Shown here: positions 61,610 through 64,000 of the stretch, piece after piece
Numbering within the stretch: position 1 is the first letter of the stretch
Layout: every line of letters starts with the position of its first letter
NCBI GenBank assembly: GCA_002346545.1
Contig: DEAA01000044.1
Coordinates: forward strand, 92,709 to 156,708
DNA length: 64,000 bases
Source: Acidobacteria bacterium UBA2994
GTDB lineage: Bacteria > Acidobacteriota > Vicinamibacteria > Vicinamibacterales > UBA8438
Direction of reading: 5' to 3'
Made by a program: the position numbers and the translations under genes
Notes under the pieces: generated by a model
Databases searched by the model: none
The model's input: only the letters and a program-made list of their open reading frames with translations
Told to the model about the DNA's origin: nothing

Positions 61610-62233
61610 CTAGTTGGCGACCTGGAACGGGATGGTCGCGATCTTAGTGTCCCACCAGACGGTGAGGTTCCCGCCCTGCTGGCTCATATCGGTGAACGTG
61701 ATGATCAGCTGGTCTGCGCTGACCGGATGCTCACTGATCGTCATCTCGGCCCGTAGGGCGTCCAAGTCCGTCGTGTAGCCGTAACCGCCCCAGACTGCGT
61801 TCGGCGTCTCTTCCCGGAAGCTCTGCTTGGCGCCCAGGTTCGAAAAGACGAGCGTCCAGCCGTCAGCAGAGAGGTCGATGAACATGCTGTACTCACCGGC
61901 CGCCAGCGACTTGCCATCGAACACCAGGTCCGCTTCGGTGTTGATCCGGGTGGTAACGTCGGCGCCAACCCGCCAGATGGGCGCACCAGCGTAGATCCGC
62001 GTCGCGTAGTCGTCACCCTCGCCGAACATCTGCCCGTTGCGCCCACGAAGAATGGGGCGACCATAGGTGATCTCAATCCAGTTCCCACCGCTGTATCGAC
62101 CCTCATCGTTGAAGCTCCCGCCGACCTGGGTCGAGGCCTGGCCGCGAGGGCTCGCGGGGCGGTCCTGCGCCTCGGCGATGCTCGCCACCAGAACCACCGC
62201 CAACACGCCGAGTCCGATCTTCGTCATCCGCAT
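61610..62233 (-). CDS. DUF2911 domain secreted protein
   Basis: 207 aa. Signal peptide (to about AEAQ, residue 22). DUF2911 pattern: IEITYGRPILRGR near 55, YATRIYAGAPIWRVGAD near 80, and LAAGEYSMFIDLSADGWTLVFSN near 110. A family common in Bacteroidota and Acidobacteriota with no known function. GAGGAG with a 7-nt spacer marks the ATG at 62233; the frame extends to 62248. Upstream of the holin/HugZ pair, separated by a hairpin. Confidence 0.92.
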   Translation of the reverse strand: MRMTKIGLGVLAVVLVASIAEAQDRPASPRGQASTQVGGSFNDEGRYSGGNWIEITYGRPILRGRNGQMFGEGDDYATRIYAGAPIWRVGADVTTRINTEADLVFDGKSLAAGEYSMFIDLSADGWTLVFSNLGAKQSFREETPNAVWGGYGYTTDLDALRAEMTISEHPVSADQLIITFTDMSQQGGNLTVWWDTKIATIPFQVAN

Positions 62234-62293
62234 CCTTTTTCTCCTCATAAGACGAACCGCCTGTTCCAGAGACCGCTATTCTCGCCCTACCGT

Positions 62294-63937
62294 TTACGAC
62301 CGGGTCAAAGTGACAGGTCGAGTTTCCATGAGTGGTGTGAAGAAGTCGTTACCCTTGTCGTCGATGACGATGAATGCGGGAAAGTCTTCGACCTCGATCC
62401 TCCAAATCGCCTCCATTCCCAGCTCCGGATACTCGTGCACCTCGACCTTCTTGATGCTGTGGTCGGCGAGACGGGCCGCCGGGCCACCGATCGACCCGAG
62501 ATAGAACCCGCCATGACGCCCGCACGCCTCGCGGACGGCGGCCGAACGATTCCCTTTTGCCAGCATCACCATGCTGCCGCCCCGGCTCTGGAACAGATCG
62601 ACATACGAATCCATCCGTCCGGCCGTAGTCGGACCAAACGAGCCAGACGGACGCCCTTCGGGACGCTTAGCCGGTCCGGCGTAGTAGATCGGGTGGTCCT
62701 TGAAGTACTGCGGCAGATCTTCACCCTGCTCAAGACGCTCTTTGAGCTTCGCGTGCGCAATGTCGCGCGCCACGATCACCGGCCCACGGAGCGACAGTCG
62801 CGTGGCAACCGGGTACCGACTGAGCTCGGCCAGGATCTCCGGCATCGGGCGGTTCAGATCAACACGCACGACCTCACCCTCGAGTTCGTCCGGCGTAACT
62901 TCGGGCATGAAGCGGGCAGGGTTCTCCTCGAGCTCCTCGAGAAACACCCCGTCGCGCGTGATCTTGGCTATCGCCTGCCGGTCGGCCGAGCAGGACACCC
63001 CAAGGCCGATCGGGCACGAGGCCCCATGCCGCGGCAACCGGATGACCCGTACGTCGTGGGCGAAGTACTTGCCCCCAAACTGGGCACCGATCCCGATGTT
63101 GCGGCAGATGTCGAAGATCTGCTGCTCGAGCTCGAGATCGCGGAACGCCCGACCATGTTCGTTCCCACTGGACGGCAGCGAATCCAGGTAGTGGGTACTG
63201 GCCAGCTTGACGGTCTTGAGCGTGAACTCGGCCGAAGGACCCCCGATGACGAGCGCGAGGTGGTACGGCGGGCACGCAGCGGTACCGATGCTCCGCATCT
63301 TCTCCTCGGCAAACGCGAGCAGCGACTTCGGGTTCAACAGCGCCTTGGTTTCCTGATACAAAAACGACTTATTGGCCGAGCCGCCGCCCTTGGCAATGAA
63401 CAACAGCTCGTACTCGTCGCCCGGCTCCGCATACAGCTCGATCTGCGCCGGGAGGTTCGAGCCGGTGTTCTTCTCGGTGTACATGTCGAGCGGAGCCATC
63501 TGCGAATAGCGAAGGTTCCGCTGGTCGTAGGCGTCGAACACCCCTTGTGACAACGCCTCGGCATCGTCTCCGGCCGTCACAACGTTCTGCCCTTTGTGTC
63601 CGATCACAATCGCGGTACCAGTGTCCTGACAGCCCGGAAGCACCCGTCCCGCCGCGATGTTCGCGTTTCGGAGCAGTTCGAGCGCCACGAAACGGTCATT
63701 GGCCGACGATTCCGGGTCGTCGAGAATAGACCGCAACTGGGCCAGGTGCGACGCCCGCAGGAGGTGGGCGATGTCGTCGAACGCCGTGCGGGCCACGAGC
63801 CGGAGCACGTCAGGGTCAACCACGAGCAGCTCGCGTCCGTTCATCGAGGTGGTGGATACCCCGTCGGTCGTGAGCTGCCGGTACTCGGTCTGGTCCGGTC
63901 CAAGTTCGAACAGTGGTTGATAGTGAAAGTCGGCCAT
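62294..63937 (-). CDS. fumA: Class I fumarate hydratase (4Fe-4S)
   Basis: 547 aa. Interconverts fumarate and malate in the TCA cycle using a [4Fe-4S] cluster. The three cluster ligands are C103 (LPGCQDTGT), C222 (TAACPPYH) and C316 (GVSCSADR), close to the spacing in E. coli FumA. The C-terminal beta domain (about 370-547) is present, so this is the fused single-chain form and not the two-subunit form. ATG at 63937, with GTG at 63943 possible; no ribosome binding site is seen. The remaining 57 bases of the window hold nothing recognisable. Confidence 0.95.
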   Translation of the reverse strand: MADFHYQPLFELGPDQTEYRQLTTDGVSTTSMNGRELLVVDPDVLRLVARTAFDDIAHLLRASHLAQLRSILDDPESSANDRFVALELLRNANIAAGRVLPGCQDTGTAIVIGHKGQNVVTAGDDAEALSQGVFDAYDQRNLRYSQMAPLDMYTEKNTGSNLPAQIELYAEPGDEYELLFIAKGGGSANKSFLYQETKALLNPKSLLAFAEEKMRSIGTAACPPYHLALVIGGPSAEFTLKTVKLASTHYLDSLPSSGNEHGRAFRDLELEQQIFDICRNIGIGAQFGGKYFAHDVRVIRLPRHGASCPIGLGVSCSADRQAIAKITRDGVFLEELEENPARFMPEVTPDELEGEVVRVDLNRPMPEILAELSRYPVATRLSLRGPVIVARDIAHAKLKERLEQGEDLPQYFKDHPIYYAGPAKRPEGRPSGSFGPTTAGRMDSYVDLFQSRGGSMVMLAKGNRSAAVREACGRHGGFYLGSIGGPAARLADHSIKKVEVHEYPELGMEAIWRIEVEDFPAFIVIDDKGNDFFTPLMETRPVTLTRS

Positions 63938-64000
63938 GATCACTGTTTTGCGACGTTGCTGATCTGGAGTTAGGTCTCCACCCCGGCGCCGGAGGACGGT

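Overview
This 64 kb window is a gene-dense, high-GC bacterial chromosome segment. The best single taxonomic hint is the second gene, a secreted von Willebrand A protein of the VWFA-related type that is characteristic of Acidobacteriota. The many secreted peptidases, quinoproteins and small lineage-type secreted proteins fit that phylum, possibly class Vicinamibacteria, but this is inference. I see no rRNA or tRNA gene, insertion sequence, integrase, prophage, CRISPR array or recognisable transcription factor. It reads as core chromosome, not an island.

Layout. 1-2.2 kb: partial membrane protein, VWFA-like protein, ZIP metal transporter. 2.4-7.3 kb: DNA polymerase I with a lost proofreading site, poly(A) polymerase and a rhomboid protease. 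7.3-13.1 kb (minus strand): serC with a DUF1015 gene, an M23 lipoprotein, an NHL/thioredoxin protein and a peroxiredoxin. 13.2-17.1 kb (minus): an LMW phosphatase-like gene, an aminotransferase and a fused FAD-oxidoreductase/SelD. 17.2-24.3 kb: S9 peptidase, then M28 peptidase, MFS transporter and Tat-exported amidase. 24.5-29.9 kb: small membrane proteins, a methyltransferase, and an operon of a duplicated NTF2-like protein, a cytochrome-quinoprotein and an exported DapA-like protein.

30.1-38.3 kb is the most coherent system: an eight-gene, tightly overlapping MoxR-DUF58-BatD-like-BatA-BatB-BatC-BatD-BatE operon (AAA+ ATPase, two VWA membrane proteins, TPR and Ig-like scaffolds). It probably forms a membrane-spanning chaperone or assembly complex. 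An inverted repeat lies ahead of it and two strong hairpins lie behind it, one displaying an anti-Shine-Dalgarno sequence in its loop.

38.7-53.9 kb: uridine kinase, aminotransferase, serine hydrolase, a sialidase-fold lipoprotein coupled to an apparently shortened quinoprotein, an M16 peptidase, FKBP isomerase, DedA protein, M1 aminopeptidase, thioredoxin, MBL hydrolase and an HtrA protease. 54-64 kb: an exported SAM methyltransferase, a membrane MutS homologue, succinate-semialdehyde dehydrogenase, small secreted proteins, a HugZ-type protein, DUF2911 and class I fumarase.

Taken together the segment suggests an organism that degrades extracellular peptides and amides (S9, M28, M1, M16, S1C, rhomboid, amidase) and invests in envelope quality control and thiol redox balance. 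Several genes have a -10-like box only 7-9 nt before the start codon and no Shine-Dalgarno sequence, suggesting leaderless transcripts. No strongly supported, previously undescribed system was found; the most testable candidates are the structured region 38566-38662, the exported methyltransferase and the exported DapA-like enzyme.
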